This document shows positions 23,880 to 35,334 of a stretch of DNA of 64,000 nt, one piece after another. The DNA comes from Cricetomys ansorgei (taxonomy: Eukaryota > Chordata > Mammalia > Rodentia > Nesomyidae). The translations under genes and the position numbers were made by a program. Within the stretch, counting starts at the first letter, position 1. Each line of letters begins with the position of its first letter. The notes beneath the pieces were generated by a model, which did not search any database, had not been told where the DNA came from, and saw only the letters and a list, made by a program, of their open reading frames with translations. Where the stretch lies: positions 558,001 through 622,000 of the forward strand of contig JAMJFZ010002884.1 of NCBI GenBank assembly GCA_026225945.1. The letters run 5' to 3'.

Positions 23880-24140
23880 ATGTACTACATTTCTCTGTTC
23901 ACTCTTACTTTACCCCTATTTATGAGTTCATTGCCTTTCCTTACCTCCAGTTTACCCTGTCAGCTTTGTGCAGATGTAATCTCTCAGCTTCATGCTCCCG
24001 CCGCCATACTTACTGCCATGCCTCTCCACCACGATAGATAATTATCCTTCTGGAACCACAGCCAAAAACAAACTATTTCGTTTACAAGTTGCCTTGAACA
24101 TGATATTTTAACATAGCAATAAAAAAAAACTAAGACAATG
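23880..24140 (+). repeat. Rodent LTR-like repeat, 3' part
   Basis: CAGCTTCATGCTCCCGCCGCC (about 23986), CCATGCCTCTCCACCACGAT (24016), CCTTCTGGAACCACAGCC (24046), AAGTTGCCTTGAACATG (24087) and the A-rich end AAAAAAAAACTAAGACA (24121) match the 3' end of a common rodent LTR-like repeat. The name is uncertain. Confidence 0.5.
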
Positions 24141-24474
24141 AGTCATTAGGATAAATAAACCTGAGCAGATTCCCCAAAGTTGGATCAGTCATACTCCTAT
24201 ATTTTATATTTTACATCTGAGTATAGCATTTAGAGTTATTTAAATCTAAATCAAATTACGGAAATGACTCTCCAAAACAATCACTTTGGGGCTTGGTTTT
24301 CTTGCTTTAAGAAAGCAATAGGTGCAGAATTTAAACTCACCATCTGTTTGATATAGGTAAAATAGTATCTGTCACATATTGTCAGATACTAAAATATCTA
24401 GATTCTAGAATACATGGAGTGGGAAAATTCCTAAACTTCAAATATGCATATAGTATATGAAAATGTAGTGATAG

Positions 24475-24840
24475 TTTTTATTTTATTTCTTCTATTTTTG
24501 AGATTATAATTATATCATTCCCCCTCCCTCTTCTTTCTTCAAACCCTCCCGTATATTCTTTCTTCTCTTTCAAATATATGGCCTCAATTTTCATTACTTG
24601 TTACTATATATTCCTAAATATATAAGTACAACCTGCTCAGTCTCTAAGGCAACAAATGTTAACATGGACAAAGGAAAACCCATGAGGTGTCTAATGTACA
24701 CAAAGAATTATAGGCAATTTAGGAATACTGAGAACATGAGCAAAATGTCTTCCCAAGAGACAGAAGCACCAATTGGTTATCCAATACCAAAAATTCCTCT
24801 CTGTAAGCATACATACAAGCAATGATCATTTTTATTGGTT
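24475..24840 (-). repeat. Lx-type L1 3' end with an internal inversion (twin priming)
   Basis: 24475-24645 is the complement of the L1 3' terminus (pyrimidine-rich block, then TATATTCCTAAATATATAAG and CCTGCTCAGTCT). From about 24648 the sequence switches to L1 sense: AACATGGACAAAGGAAAACCC, ACACAAAGAATTATAGGCAA, GTCTTCCCAAGAGACAGAAG, ACCAATTGGTTATCCAATAC and CATACATACAAGCAATGATC. The outer end of the inverted part and the inner end of the antisense part are adjacent in the consensus, as twin priming predicts. The frame 24598-24825 is incidental. Confidence 0.75.
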
Positions 24841-25335
24841 ATTATCTAGGAACTTCCTATTATGAAGGGTACATTCGGGATACATCATTCAGAGACCACG
24901 ACTGAGAATTATTTTTAAGTGCCTTTCAAAGATAATAAAATGAAATTGCCTTGGAAGAGACATATGATAAAATGAAACCAACAGTACTGGCTTTTCTAGT
25001 CTTCTAGAAAACTCCATGGTAAGCCCATCAGATATGAAATATTCTAGATATATAGTCATTGTAATTGCAAAATGCATTATCCAAACTTCAGTAGATATAA
25101 TACCTAAATTTGAGTAACTGCATTATATATAAATATTCAGTAATACTTCAGATGTAGAAATTAATAGAATTGACAATATATAGAACATGATCAAACTATT
25201 GTGTCTACCAAAGAGATACATTATTTTTATTATTTTGAGGTAAAAGGTTATATTGTGTAAAATTTTTTACAAAATGTTATTTATAGTAACAATCTTCAGC
25301 TATCTTATTTTTGAAACACTTTAATTCTTCTCAAA
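24841..25335. other. Unassigned AT-rich sequence
   Basis: No repeat or gene recognised. Confidence 0.5.
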
Positions 25336-25339
25336 TTAT

Positions 25340-26365
25340 AATCACATTATTTTGACACTTAACTTTTCTCCCTGGAATTCTTCATAGGTACAGCCCACAT
25401 ACCCACTCTCATTCAAATTCACGGCCTCTTTTTCCTTAGTTGTAGTTGTTGTTGCTGTTGTTGTTGTTGTTGGTGGTGGTGTGTGTGTGAGTGTGTATTC
25501 ATCAATAGATAAGTACAACCTGCTCCATGTGTGTAATATTACTTGTATGTGCATGTTGACAGGGCTTCCCATTTAATATTGAATAACTAATTAGGTGGTA
25601 TTCACTGGGGAGGAATATTTTTCCTCCTTTAAGAATTCCTTGGTAGTCTATAGTTCTTTGTTTAGGTTTGAGGCCTTATGAGCTTTCTCCCTTCCGTGTT
25701 TATGTAAATTGGTATAATCCTGGATTAGGTCATGTTTAGGTACCCACATTGGTGAGAGTTCAACTGATGCAGCTTCTCTTAGATTTTTAGGAGACACAAC
25801 CTCACAGCAGATTTCCTGTTCCTCTGGCTTTTATAGTACTTCTACCTCAGCCCTCTTTGGCAATAATCCCTGAGCTTTAGTTGCAGAAATTATGTTGCAG
25901 ATGTTGGGAGAGGGCTCCAAATCTCTGCATTTTGACCAGTTGTGGATTTTTGTAATGGTCTCTGTCTGTGGAAACAATACATTTCCTTGATGAGGCATGA
26001 GAACGACACTTATCTGAGGGCATGAGGACACATATTTATACTGTAGTTCAGAATTATACTGGTTTACTTAATTGGCTGCTGTAGTTCTCTGAGATCTATG
26101 ACTTCATTAGTCCCATGTAGTTGGCAAGGTTTCCAGTAACAAGCATGATTTCTCTCTTGTTGAGTAGGACTTAAGTCCAATTAGAAAGTGTTGGTAACCG
26201 ACCAAGGTACATGTGTAACTGTCATATCCTCAGGGTTATCATACTATGCTGGTTATTTTTGTTTTGCATAGGCATCAAGACTACTGCTTGCTTCCTTCAT
26301 TGATAAACTTACATAGTGGCTTCCATAACTATGAAAGCTAGTCCTCAGGGTGGAGGGTTTAAGGT
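25340..26365 (-). repeat. Lx-type L1 3' UTR, antisense, about 1 kb
   Basis: AATTCACGGCCTCTTTTTCC (25416), GTACAACCTGCTCCATGTG (25513), ATTACTTGTATGTGCATG (25538), AACTAATTAGGTGGTATTCAC (about 25585), TTTTAGGAGACACAACCTC (25785), GATGAGGCATGAGAAC (25990) and GAAAGCTAGTCCTCAGGG (26333) run in the order of the antisense Lx 3' UTR. The minus-strand frames 25342-25572 and 25831-26031 are repeat shadows. Confidence 0.78.
25444..25495. repeat. (TTG)n / (TGG)n / (TG)n compound microsatellite
   Basis: Runs of TTG, then TGG, then TG follow each other within the antisense L1. Confidence 0.9.
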
Positions 26366-26419
26366 CATGAAATAATACAGATACTTTTCACTAAAATGAA
26401 CTACTAACAAGATGAAAAA

Positions 26420-26560
26420 AGTTTGCTGCCATCTATTCCATTTTATATATGGAAACAGACATTGACAGTTAATGTACTTCCTTATAATCACACAGAATAT
26501 AGGCAAAACAATTTGCCATATTATTTAATTTAAACCTAAAACGTCTGAATACTGAGATAT
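26420..26560 (-). repeat. MIR SINE, antisense
   Basis: TTCCATTTTATATATGGAAACAGA, then TTAATGTACTTCCTTATAATCACACAG and TTTAAACCTAAAACGTCTGAAT parallel the MIR core complement (CCCATTTTACAGATGAGGAAACTGAG ... CACACAGCTAG ... TTTGAACCCAGG). Confidence 0.6.
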
Positions 26561-26619
26561 AACTCAAACATTATGGGTGCTACTTGCAAAAAGAGAAATA
26601 TTTGCAGATTCTGAACAAT

Positions 26620-26800
26620 CTGAACTCCAGCCCTGCATCTAAGATTTACTAGTGAGCATTAAGCAATTTTTACATCGATAAGTCTCAGGTTCAACATTTG
26701 TAGTATGGTAATAAGATTAATGCCATAAAGTTAATGTAAAGAGGAAAGAATTAAATATTTAATAAAACATAGCAAACTATAATGCTGAGGAAATATTTAC
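26620..26800 (+). repeat. MIR SINE, sense
   Basis: ACTCCAGCCCTGCATCTAAG, TTAAGCAATTTTTACATCG, CAACATTTGTAGTATGGTAATAA and TAATGTAAAGAGGAAAG follow MIR order (CAGCTCTGCCACTTAC ... GGGCAAGTTACTTAAC ... CATCTGTAAAATGGG). It lies about 60 bases from an oppositely oriented MIR. Confidence 0.6.
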
Positions 26801-27399
26801 TAGTGAATGTTCACCTCTCTTCATTCATTCTTAAAAATAACAAGTTTCCACATGGGGCTTTCATATGTCTCCCTTCACCTCCCTGCCCTCCTTTTCTCCA
26901 CTGTATCCTTTGATTCTCACAATCCTTCACTGTGACTAGTACTTTGTGATAGTCTCATTTCCGAATTCTTAAGTTATTGTAGATTTATGTTTACAACATT
27001 ATCTTATTCTTGCTTCCTATTCTCAAAGGAGCTATGTTAATGGCATTTAAAAATGTATGACAAAGGGAAAATTATTTGAATGACCTTCTGTTTTACCTTT
27101 TAATTTTGATTAAATGAAATGTAAGAGGTTGTTGGATTTGGTCTGATAATATCACTGTTGAAAGATTCTATATGTTCAGCATCCACCTATGGGACATAAA
27201 TGTGCACAGCAATTAAAGTTTAGGCTATTTGAAAAAGTACCATGGGTAGAAAGATATCTATCTCACTTCTAAATCTCTGTTTACATTGACAACTTTGGTA
27301 AAACATGATTTCTTGCTAAAAACCACTGACAAACAAATAGTGCAATTGCAAGAATATAGACAAGAATTTAAGTGAAATTGTTTGAATTATATTTTAGGT

Positions 27400-27401
<2 letters not shown>
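26801..27401. other. Unassigned sequence
   Basis: A pyrimidine-rich block at 26860-26930 could be the complement of an L1 3' end, but is too weak to call. No gene recognised. Confidence 0.4.
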
Positions 27402-27448
<47 letters not shown>

Positions 27449-27450
27449 AC
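27402..27450. repeat. (CA)n microsatellite
   Basis: About 49 bases of CA with one TA interruption near the end. The poly-Cys/Val frame 27368-27691 runs through it and is not a gene. Confidence 0.97.
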
Positions 27451-28479
27451 CAAACAAGCTGTGTTTGCTTTCAAAAGATTTCTGGCATTTTTGTACCTGT
27501 TGCATTACTTTTCTCTGAAATTTGGCTACAGTGTTGACTCTAGTAAGCTGAATTTGAAAGAACAATGATCTCTTGTGAGATATATTATTATTAATTTCAT
27601 AAATTGAATCCAAAATCCAGTGCAGGGTAGGTCCAAACAGAGGTCCTACATTTGGGTCATAGTCAAGTTTCAGCTTGATTAACCTATTCAAATTTTGGAA
27701 TAAAAATTCATATAGACAAACTATTTCTGTGTTTGCATGTTTTCAGATTTTATGAGGTCTTTAATAAATATTTTTAAGTGTATGTGATAGTGCATAGTTT
27801 TCTCTGACTTTGAAAAATTTCAGACCCCCATCCAGTGTTTTAATGGTCATGCCACTTATCACTAATGAAGTGTATACTGGAAAAGGGTCTTAAAGTAACC
27901 TTGAAGCAGATGGATCAGTTCTAAGGGATTTTGCTAAGGTTGTCCTTTGAATTAGCAGAAAACTCTAAAAAAGAACCCAGTTTCCAATTTCCAATTTTTT
28001 ACACGATTAGGAACTGTTATACAGCTTCACAGAACAGCGACATTAGGAAGCCCAGCTGCTTGATTGCTTCTTGATTGCTTACAGTGGTTGTTTTGAAGGG
28101 CCTTAGAAGTGATGCCTTCCACCTGCCAATGGCTGTAACCACAACACAGGCACAATCAATTGTCTTCCTCACTGGGCCAGACCAGCTGATGTTCAGGCAA
28201 GGAAGCCTCTTTCTTGGATAGCCTTTTATCTTTATAAAGAGTGCCTTACAAACCTGAATCATTTTCTGTTTCCTTGGTGGGTAATTTATCTATAAGCATG
28301 TTGAGGCTATAGAAATTTAGACAAAATTCCAAGTTGGTTTTTTATCACATTCACTTACCCAAATAAACTGGAAATGTATTGCTTTTCTCTATAATCCCAG
28401 AATTTCTTCTGTAGAATTGAGGTTGAATGGACACTAATTATCAGTTAACAGACTTCAATCACTAGGAGACAAAAGGTCA
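27451..28479. other. Unassigned sequence, including a less AT-rich stretch at 28010-28265
   Basis: No repeat family recognised. The stretch 28010-28265 has more balanced base composition and an 81-codon minus-strand frame (28017-28262) with no recognisable domain or splice context. Confidence 0.45.
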
Positions 28480-29108
28480 CGTGGCTTCAAACTGACTCAT
28501 TCTTCTTGTCTGATACTGACTTCTTTTGCGGAGCTGCCTCTGTGTCTCTGTGTCAGTCCCCAGCCTGCCTGCTTCTATAATTCATTGCTCCATATTGCTT
28601 CAGTCAGTCTCTTCGCCTTATCTTCAGACTGCTTCATTGTCTCTGTATCTTGTCCTCCTTCTGCCTGCTTCAGACTGCTCACCTCCTAGTGCCTTTGTAA
28701 CTGATGTTTTGCTGTAACTAACTGCTGTGAGCCTTTCTATTATGAGAGTTGGGTGTGTCCTCACTTTGACTCACTCTGCAAACTCTTCCTCTGATTAGTC
28801 ACTTTGCATGTCCTTCACTGATACATCTCAGACATCACTTATTGTGTGACACTGATTCCTTCTGATCTCGGCTTCCTGTGTCTGCTTCCACACTGTTTCT
28901 GTTTTAGGAATTAAAGGCATGGACAATTGGGATTAAAGATGTTTGATACCACTGCTTTCTGAATACTGGCATTAAAGGTGTGTACCAACATTCCTAACAT
29001 TCTTCCTACATTCCATCCAGACCACACAGGCCTCTGAATGTGATTCCTTCATATAGACTCTAGAAATATATACCCTTCCTAGCTTTCACACAGGACTATT
29101 CCTGTATG
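28480..29108 (-). repeat. Rodent LTR-like repeat with CTGACT/CTGCTT-rich tract (copy 2 of 3)
   Basis: Shares CTCTGATTAGTCACTTTGCA (28790), TGTGTGACACTGATTCC (28843), GCTTCCTGTGTCTGCTTCC (28870), ATTAAAGGCATGGAC (28910), CATTCCATCCAGACCACAC (29010) and AGCTTTCACACAGGACTATTCC (about 29081) with copies at 4830-5738 and 35335-36226. The frame 28526-28717 is a product of the pyrimidine-rich tract. Confidence 0.55.
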
Positions 29109-30439
29109 TTGAAAAGTAAAATAAATAAAGATAAAGAAACAAACAAAATTTTAAGGACATGGGAAACAGAAGAATAATAGTTTTAAATTCAAAGCAAAGC
29201 TTTTGTTAAAGAAAGAATTTTCTGGTAGAGTGGGTGTAAACTTGAATTTGGAGAAGCTATTTTTATTACTGGAACTATATGCGTGTAGTTTTAATTGTCA
29301 TGGTTGCTCATTTGGATAAATTACTTAAATGATAAACATTATAAAAACATTGGAAACCTTTGACGTAATGGTGAATCTTCTTCATTCAAAGCACAAAGCA
29401 CATCAAAATGGTCACATGTTGAGTTCATCACATGGAAATGTGAGCAGTAGAGTAACAGCTTATTATCTGCTCATGCTATGCTTGAAAAGAAAAAGTCTGA
29501 ATGACAGGAACAACAGCAATATCTTCTTGATGGCTTGTCAAAAATTACAATTCAAATACAAATACATGCACCATGCCATGCTGCTTGTAAAAAATGGCCT
29601 CTATAGTGAAGATTGAACAGTTAACAACACTGGTGCATTAAGTATATTTTCATTTTGTTCCTCTGAGTATGATCCAATTGTACATCTATAAGTATTTTTA
29701 AATGGCATGCCCTATGAAAATTTTTATTATAGATTTGAGCTAGGAAACACTTTTCATATATTTGATATATTAGGCTGAAAAAGAGACTGACACAAGTGAT
29801 AATAAGATGGGCTTTATAGATTAGTTAGTGAAATCAAGTTGCTAGAGTTGTAAAATGAGGCTTAATTGCATTTACATATTTGTAGGCTCATGGGGAAGCT
29901 TCCATAATATCCAAACTTGCTAACCAGTAATTTATGGTGTACTTAGAATAAACAACAAAATGTTATTCCTAGAGTGTATTTTTCAAAATACTTTTCATGG
30001 ACTAGAATTATTTTTGTCCCTTGTTTTTTATACAGTAAGCTATGGATGCTGGAACATATGAAAATAAAGCAACTATTTCAGTAAAGAAAAAGACACTGTG
30101 TTATTTTTATAATGTTTTAAGAGGAGTCTTCCAAGATTCACAAACTGTATATTTTCTCGAGTTGTTTGACTTTAATTAAAAATAAACTAACACCAGGTGG
30201 AGAGTTGTATTTTCACAATAGTTAGACTCACCATATGTCCTAGTTTGCCTAGGACAGATCTGAATTATTCCTGATGTCCCACTTTCACTATTAATAGTAC
30301 CTTCCTTTCACTACTTTTTCACTCTAAACATTTTTCAGGTTTGAATAATTAACTTGATAACTTCATGATTGAAGGATACTGCTGACTACAAGTTTGATTG
30401 GGTGAACTTAGGGTCTTGCTGAAATGATAACTGAGATAA
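29109..30439. other. Unassigned sequence
   Basis: About 1.3 kb without recognisable repeats. The 95-codon frame 29329-29616 has no domain, no strong start context and no signal peptide; I do not call a gene. This stretch looks like single-copy sequence. Confidence 0.45.
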
Positions 30440-30700
30440 AGACCATATTGTTTGAGTGCATTGGACTGCTGTAACAACATATTATAGAATGGGTAACTTA
30501 CAAATATGAGAAGTTGTTATCTCAGATATTTGGTAGTTGGGAATTCAATGACTGAGTTTATGGGCCTGCTCTCCAGCATCTTCAGCTGCCTTCACATGGA
30601 CAAAAGGGCAGGCCTCTGATATCTTCAGAACCTTGTATACATGTGGAATTTAGGACTGCAGTCTTTTAATCCAGAGTCTCAAATATAGCCTTTTAACTTC
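30440..30700 (-). repeat. MLT/MaLR-type LTR fragment, antisense
   Basis: GACTGCTGTAACAACATATTATAG, GGGTAACTTACAAATATGAG, GATATTTGGTAGTTGGGAATTC and GACAAAAGGGCAGGCC parallel the complement of ancient MLT1/MST LTRs (TGCTGTAACAAA..ACC, AAACTTAGTGGCTTA, CAGTTCTGGAGG). Strongly diverged. Confidence 0.45.
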
Positions 30701-31964
30701 TGGTGTTATGGTGTTAATCAGAAGAATATCTAAATCTTGATACTTTAAATTTAGCTGTTTATATATGTTGTTTGTTGGAAACTTTTCCTTGCCTGTTGAG
30801 TGATAAATTTCACAGTTGTTTTCCTTGTGGTTATATGAAATTTAGTATTCAGGGAGAAATTTTTAAGCTGATATCTTTGATTTTTTACAATATGAGCCAT
30901 TGGGGTAAAAATATACAACTGCAGTACAAATATCTTGCCTGTGCCCACTGGAAATAATTTTTGAGAGCCTACATCAGTGTTTGACACTCATTCAAAGAAA
31001 ATAAACAACGTGTTGAATGAATGACAATTATAATATACTAATAGAAACTGTTAAAGTTGTCTTGCTTCTGGCTAGTATACTCCAAAAATAAGTTTTCTTT
31101 TTCCCTCAACACCATCTGTCTCAAAAGGGTCATGACAGGCATATTCGAACAATGTGATTTTATCATGCTCTTATATAGATCCAATTCATTCTGGAGCTAT
31201 TTACTGGAAAGTTTCTCTAACATTCAGTTCCTTGGGGATATTTTTCACTCTCTTGATTTTATTTGTTGTTAGAATCAATGATGATCTCTAGTGAACCGTA
31301 ACTTTTTGAAAAACATAAAGTTCTTACCTATGGAAGTCTGAAAGGCTAATTTTGGCTAGAACTTTCATTGACTAGCATGGTAAATAGGATACCAGCTCAG
31401 AACAGGCAATCCATACCTAACCAGGGCATCAAGGTGATATCAAGTGTAATCATCAAAATGTTAGCTTATTTTCCAGACTATTTTTCTGCATGAACATTAA
31501 AAAAAATTAATGTTACCAAGTAACATTTAAGAAACTGGATACGGGGTGAATTATGCAGCAATATTTAAATTCTTGTTTCTGAGAGGAACTAAAATCGATT
31601 TTCTATGCATATTCAGTTTCAGGTGAGCTCCCAGCTAATAGAGTAAGCAGCTTCTTATAAAGAATTGTATGACTTGTAAAATTATTATTTTTACAAGCCA
31701 AATTTGTGACTAGTTTACTTTACTTAGCCTAAAATCTGTCAGATCCAGTTATATTGTCATACAAGGAAGCAGGATTTCACTTTTAAGGCTAAAGGCTAAA
31801 AATACACTACTGTAAGCCTATATTAAAATTAAAATACATTCAGCTATCTATGGTCACTTATGCTTTACTGATATTTCTATCTTTGGAAGTAGTGTTACCA
31901 GAAATAAAACTGCATTGTAATTTTGATAGGTAGTGTATTGGATCACTAAGGCATGAGATAGTAT
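30701..31964. other. Unassigned sequence
   Basis: Overlapping frames on both strands (30751-30987 minus, 30772-30957 plus, 31057-31272 plus) lack domains. No repeat recognised. Confidence 0.45.
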
Positions 31965-33195
31965 GCATTTACTGATGGCTTCTTTAACTTATTTCATCAA
32001 TGTTTAATAATTTTCAGTGAATGTGTTCATTATTTCTGAGGTTGGCTTATTTCTAAATATTTTATTCTGAAGTAGAAAGAAAGCTTGGCAAATTGAGGGC
32101 ACTGACTGCTCTTCCAGACCTACTGGTTTGATTCCCAGCATAGCAGGTCATACCATCTGCAACTTCAGTTCCACAAGATTGATATCCTATTCTATTGTTC
32201 ATGGGCACCAGAAACACTTAAGGTACACAATCATACACATAGGCAGAACACCTATATACATAAGATAAATAAACAAATAAATAAATAAATATTCTTTTTA
32301 ACACTGTGGTAAATAGGATTGTTTTTCTAACTTTCTTTTCAGATAGTTCAATATAAGTGAATAGAAATGTATCTAATGTTTGCATATTGTTTTGTATAAC
32401 GTAACTTTTTTGAACTTATTTATTAATTTTAGTTTGCATCTTTGGGAACTTTAGGGTTTTCTGTAGATAAAGTCATGTGATCACTAATTTGAAATTTTAC
32501 TGCATTTTTATTTCAATGATTTATATTTCCTTTCTTGCCAAATTGCTTGTACTGGGATCTCTATTACTACAATAGAAACAAAGAAATTGGAGTGGGCATA
32601 TTTTTCTTTTTCTGATCTTAATAGAAGGGTTTTTGATTTTCATTGTTAGGAATTAGTTATGGGCTTTTCTATATATATTATGATGAGGTAATTATCCTTT
32701 ATTCCTGATTCACTGAGAGTTTTCAGCATGAAAGTATGTTGAATTTTATTTTGTTTTAAATCTGAGATAATGCTGTGATCTTTATTCTTCCTTTTGTTAT
32801 TGTGGTATAAAAATAAATTTACTTGAATATTTTGAATAATCCCTATAGCACAAAATATAGATCCTACATGATCATGATATAGACCCTTTTAATGTACTCT
32901 TGAATTCAATTTACTGGTATTTTTAGGGGCTTTTATATCTATGTCCATCAGAGATACTGGCCTTTAGTTTTATTTTCTGTGATGTCTTTATTGGTTTTGG
33001 TATTAAAGTAATGCTGGCCTTTCAAAGTGAATTCAAAAGTAATCCCTCCACCATCAAGTTTGGAAAATTTGATAAATATTAATGTTCATTAAGTACCTGG
33101 AATAATTCACAAGTAAAACTATATGGTCCTAGGTCTTATTTTGATATATTGTTTGACTTTCAGTAGTTTACAATTATCAATAGCATTTGTGTCTA
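31965..33195 (-). repeat. Ancient L1M ORF2 reverse-transcriptase region, antisense, split by a B2
   Basis: GTTTAATAATTTTCAGTG (32001), TTCTAAATATTTTATTCT (32050), then after a B2 AAATAGGATTGTTTTTC (32311), CTTTAGGGTTTTCTGTAG (32449), AGAGTTTTCAGCATGAAAG (32715), TTTTAATGTACTCTTGAATTC (about 32887), GGTATTAAAGTAATGCTGGCC (about 32999) and TATGGTCCTAGGTCTTAT (33121). This is the antisense order of the L1M reverse transcriptase. No frame survives. Confidence 0.8.
32076..32292 (+). repeat. B2-type SINE inserted in the L1M ORF2 remnant
   Basis: GGCACTGACTGCTCTTCCAG (tRNA-derived head), TGATTCCCAGCATAGCAGG, ATCATACACATAGGCAGAAC and an (AAAT)n tail. The host L1 word TATTCT occurs just before the head and again after the tail, consistent with a short target-site duplication. 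Confidence 0.75.
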
Positions 33196-33299
33196 TGCTA
33201 AAACTGAAAGTAGCAATCTATTCTGGCATAATCCTGAGTGTTTTCTTAACAGACTTAGATAAAGATAAATTATTACATTAGCATTCAGGTTATAAGAAT

Positions 33300-33465
33300 T
33301 TACTAGACTACATTATAGCCCAGAGAGAGATTTGTACAGATTTATATGGTACTTTATGTGCTTTTTAAATGTAGCAATTCTGAAAAATAGAGCAGAATCG
33401 TTTCCTTTTAATGATGAATAGTATGACTTGCCTAAGGTCATATGGCTACTTAAGATTATAATGAT
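33300..33465 (-). repeat. MIR-type SINE, antisense
   Basis: ATCGTTTCCTTTTAATGATGAA followed by ATGACTTGCCTAAGGTCATATGGCTAC matches the complement of the MIR core (ACTTGCCCAAGGTCACACAGCTA). Confidence 0.55.
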
Positions 33466-33469
33466 AAGT

Positions 33470-33655
33470 AGCAGTGAGATGAGTCAGTGGGAAAATGTAT
33501 TTGAGTTTGATACCAGTACAATTGTTGTAAAGGAAGAAAACAAACTCCTATAAGTTGTCATCTGACCTCCACTTCATATTGTAGCATACATGCACATAAA
33601 CACACACATACATGCATGTACATGTGTGTGTACACACATTAAATAAGTTAATTTA
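33470..33655 (+). repeat. B3-type SINE
   Basis: GAGATGAGTCAGTGGGAAAA (head), GAGTTTGATACCAGTACAA, AAGTTGTCATCTGACCTCCAC, then a CA/TG-rich 3' part and ATTAAATAAGTTAAT tail, in the order of B3. Confidence 0.7.
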
Positions 33656-35334
33656 AAAGCCTAGAATAAAAATATTATTATGAAAACATTGAAAGAATTC
33701 TAAAAGTTTAGAAAAAGATTGTAAAGAAATGTCTTTTTTCAGATATCTCTAAATAAATAATAGTTTCTTGCTTCATATTTTTCTTTCCATGAACTAAAGT
33801 TTATTCCAAAAATGTCCCCAAATATATTTATCCATGATACTGAACATTGAAGAGAATTCTTTGGGTTTCATATTTAACTGACATGTTCAGATATCTAAAG
33901 TTCTTTTAAATACTACCTATTTCACCACATAGAATAAAAATTGTCAAAAAAAAACATATAGAACTTGCTAAATATTACATTCTGAAAATATGTGGGATTT
34001 TTCATATGAAAGAAATATCTGTTATTGTATGTATGTTTAATTTTGTATAGATTATGCTTATGCATGCCATTATATAGGATTAATAGATACTTGGTCATAG
34101 AGTCTGACGCTAGGTAATAAGTCCCCATAATGCTGACAGACAAAAACCCACTTCTAGATATGAGGTTAACTAAAGAGTTAAAAAGGAACTAATAAATAAA
34201 TATCTGTACTGGTTGACTTTTAAAAGTGTATCAAGTAGGAAAAAGCAACAACTATAGAAACAGAAGCATTTTTTCCTGTACCAAAATCTAGCCCAGGGGA
34301 ACAGACCCAAATTGAGAGTAAGTGGCCTCAAATTGTGAAATGCTGAGTTAGAAGGAAGTCTAGGCATTATAGACAGAAAATGCGTGCAGAAATCAAAATA
34401 GAGTTCAATTTTCTGTGCAAAAAAAAAAAAAAAAACAACTTAAGTATAAAGAGGCTGAATTCACAAGGTAAATCAAAGGCATATTTTTAAACTGGGCAAC
34501 AGAACTTTGTATTGCAAGATCTGCAGCTCCAGTAGTCAGGGGAAGTAACTTCAATAAAAGGATTTTTCTATGAGAAACCACCATACAGGCACCTGTAGAT
34601 TAAAAGAGCTTCCTAAGAATGAATACTGTCAGAATCTAGAATTTGGGGGAGGGTAGAGGTCTAGGTTCATCTTAGGATGGCTAACTGTATGTATATATGT
34701 ATGACATATCAGTGAGAAAGGTAAAGGAAGCAAAAGGAAGCCAAATAAGACATAGGTCTAGAGATGTGAAATTTCCAAAAAATATTTTGAGAAATCCAAG
34801 CAGTAAGAGAACACTGTGTACCTAAAAGACAAGCAGTGTCAAAGATAAAGATCAGCCATGGGAGCCAGCAGCAACTGATAAACCAATTGGGATATTAGTT
34901 GAAGTAGGAAGGTCACGTTTGGCTCTTAATCAAGCACCATTACTCTACATACTCCATTATATTAAAATAGACTGTCTACAGAGTATTTAATTCTTAAGCA
35001 ACAACTGTTGGATTGAATAATCTCTAAATATTTTCTACCTCTATTTATAAATCATAATTCCATTAAAGATAAGGAGTGCTTATTCCTTTGTGTTTCATAA
35101 TGTGGTCAGTATAAGAGTTTTGCTTGTGACAGAATGGTCAGGTAAAAGAAATAAACACCTATCAACTGGATTTTCTTCTTATCCTCCTATCACATTTAAT
35201 CTTAGGGCACTTACCTTTGGCTTTTCCCAATCAACTTCAAAATCTGTAATTTTGTCTACCAACATTTATTGAATTCCTATAGAATATGCAGATGTGTGTA
35301 ATCATTGATGTAGGTGTTGATTCAGGGTAAAAGG
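33656..35334. other. Unassigned AT-rich sequence with an A homopolymer
   Basis: A run of A at about 34419-34435. Frames at 33922-34143, 34170-34367 (minus) and 35090-35272 (plus) have no domains. No repeat family recognised. Confidence 0.45.

Noticed and set aside
27368..27691. 107-codon minus-strand frame with Cys-Val repeats
   Set aside because: The repeat run is the (CA)n microsatellite. The remainder has no domain.
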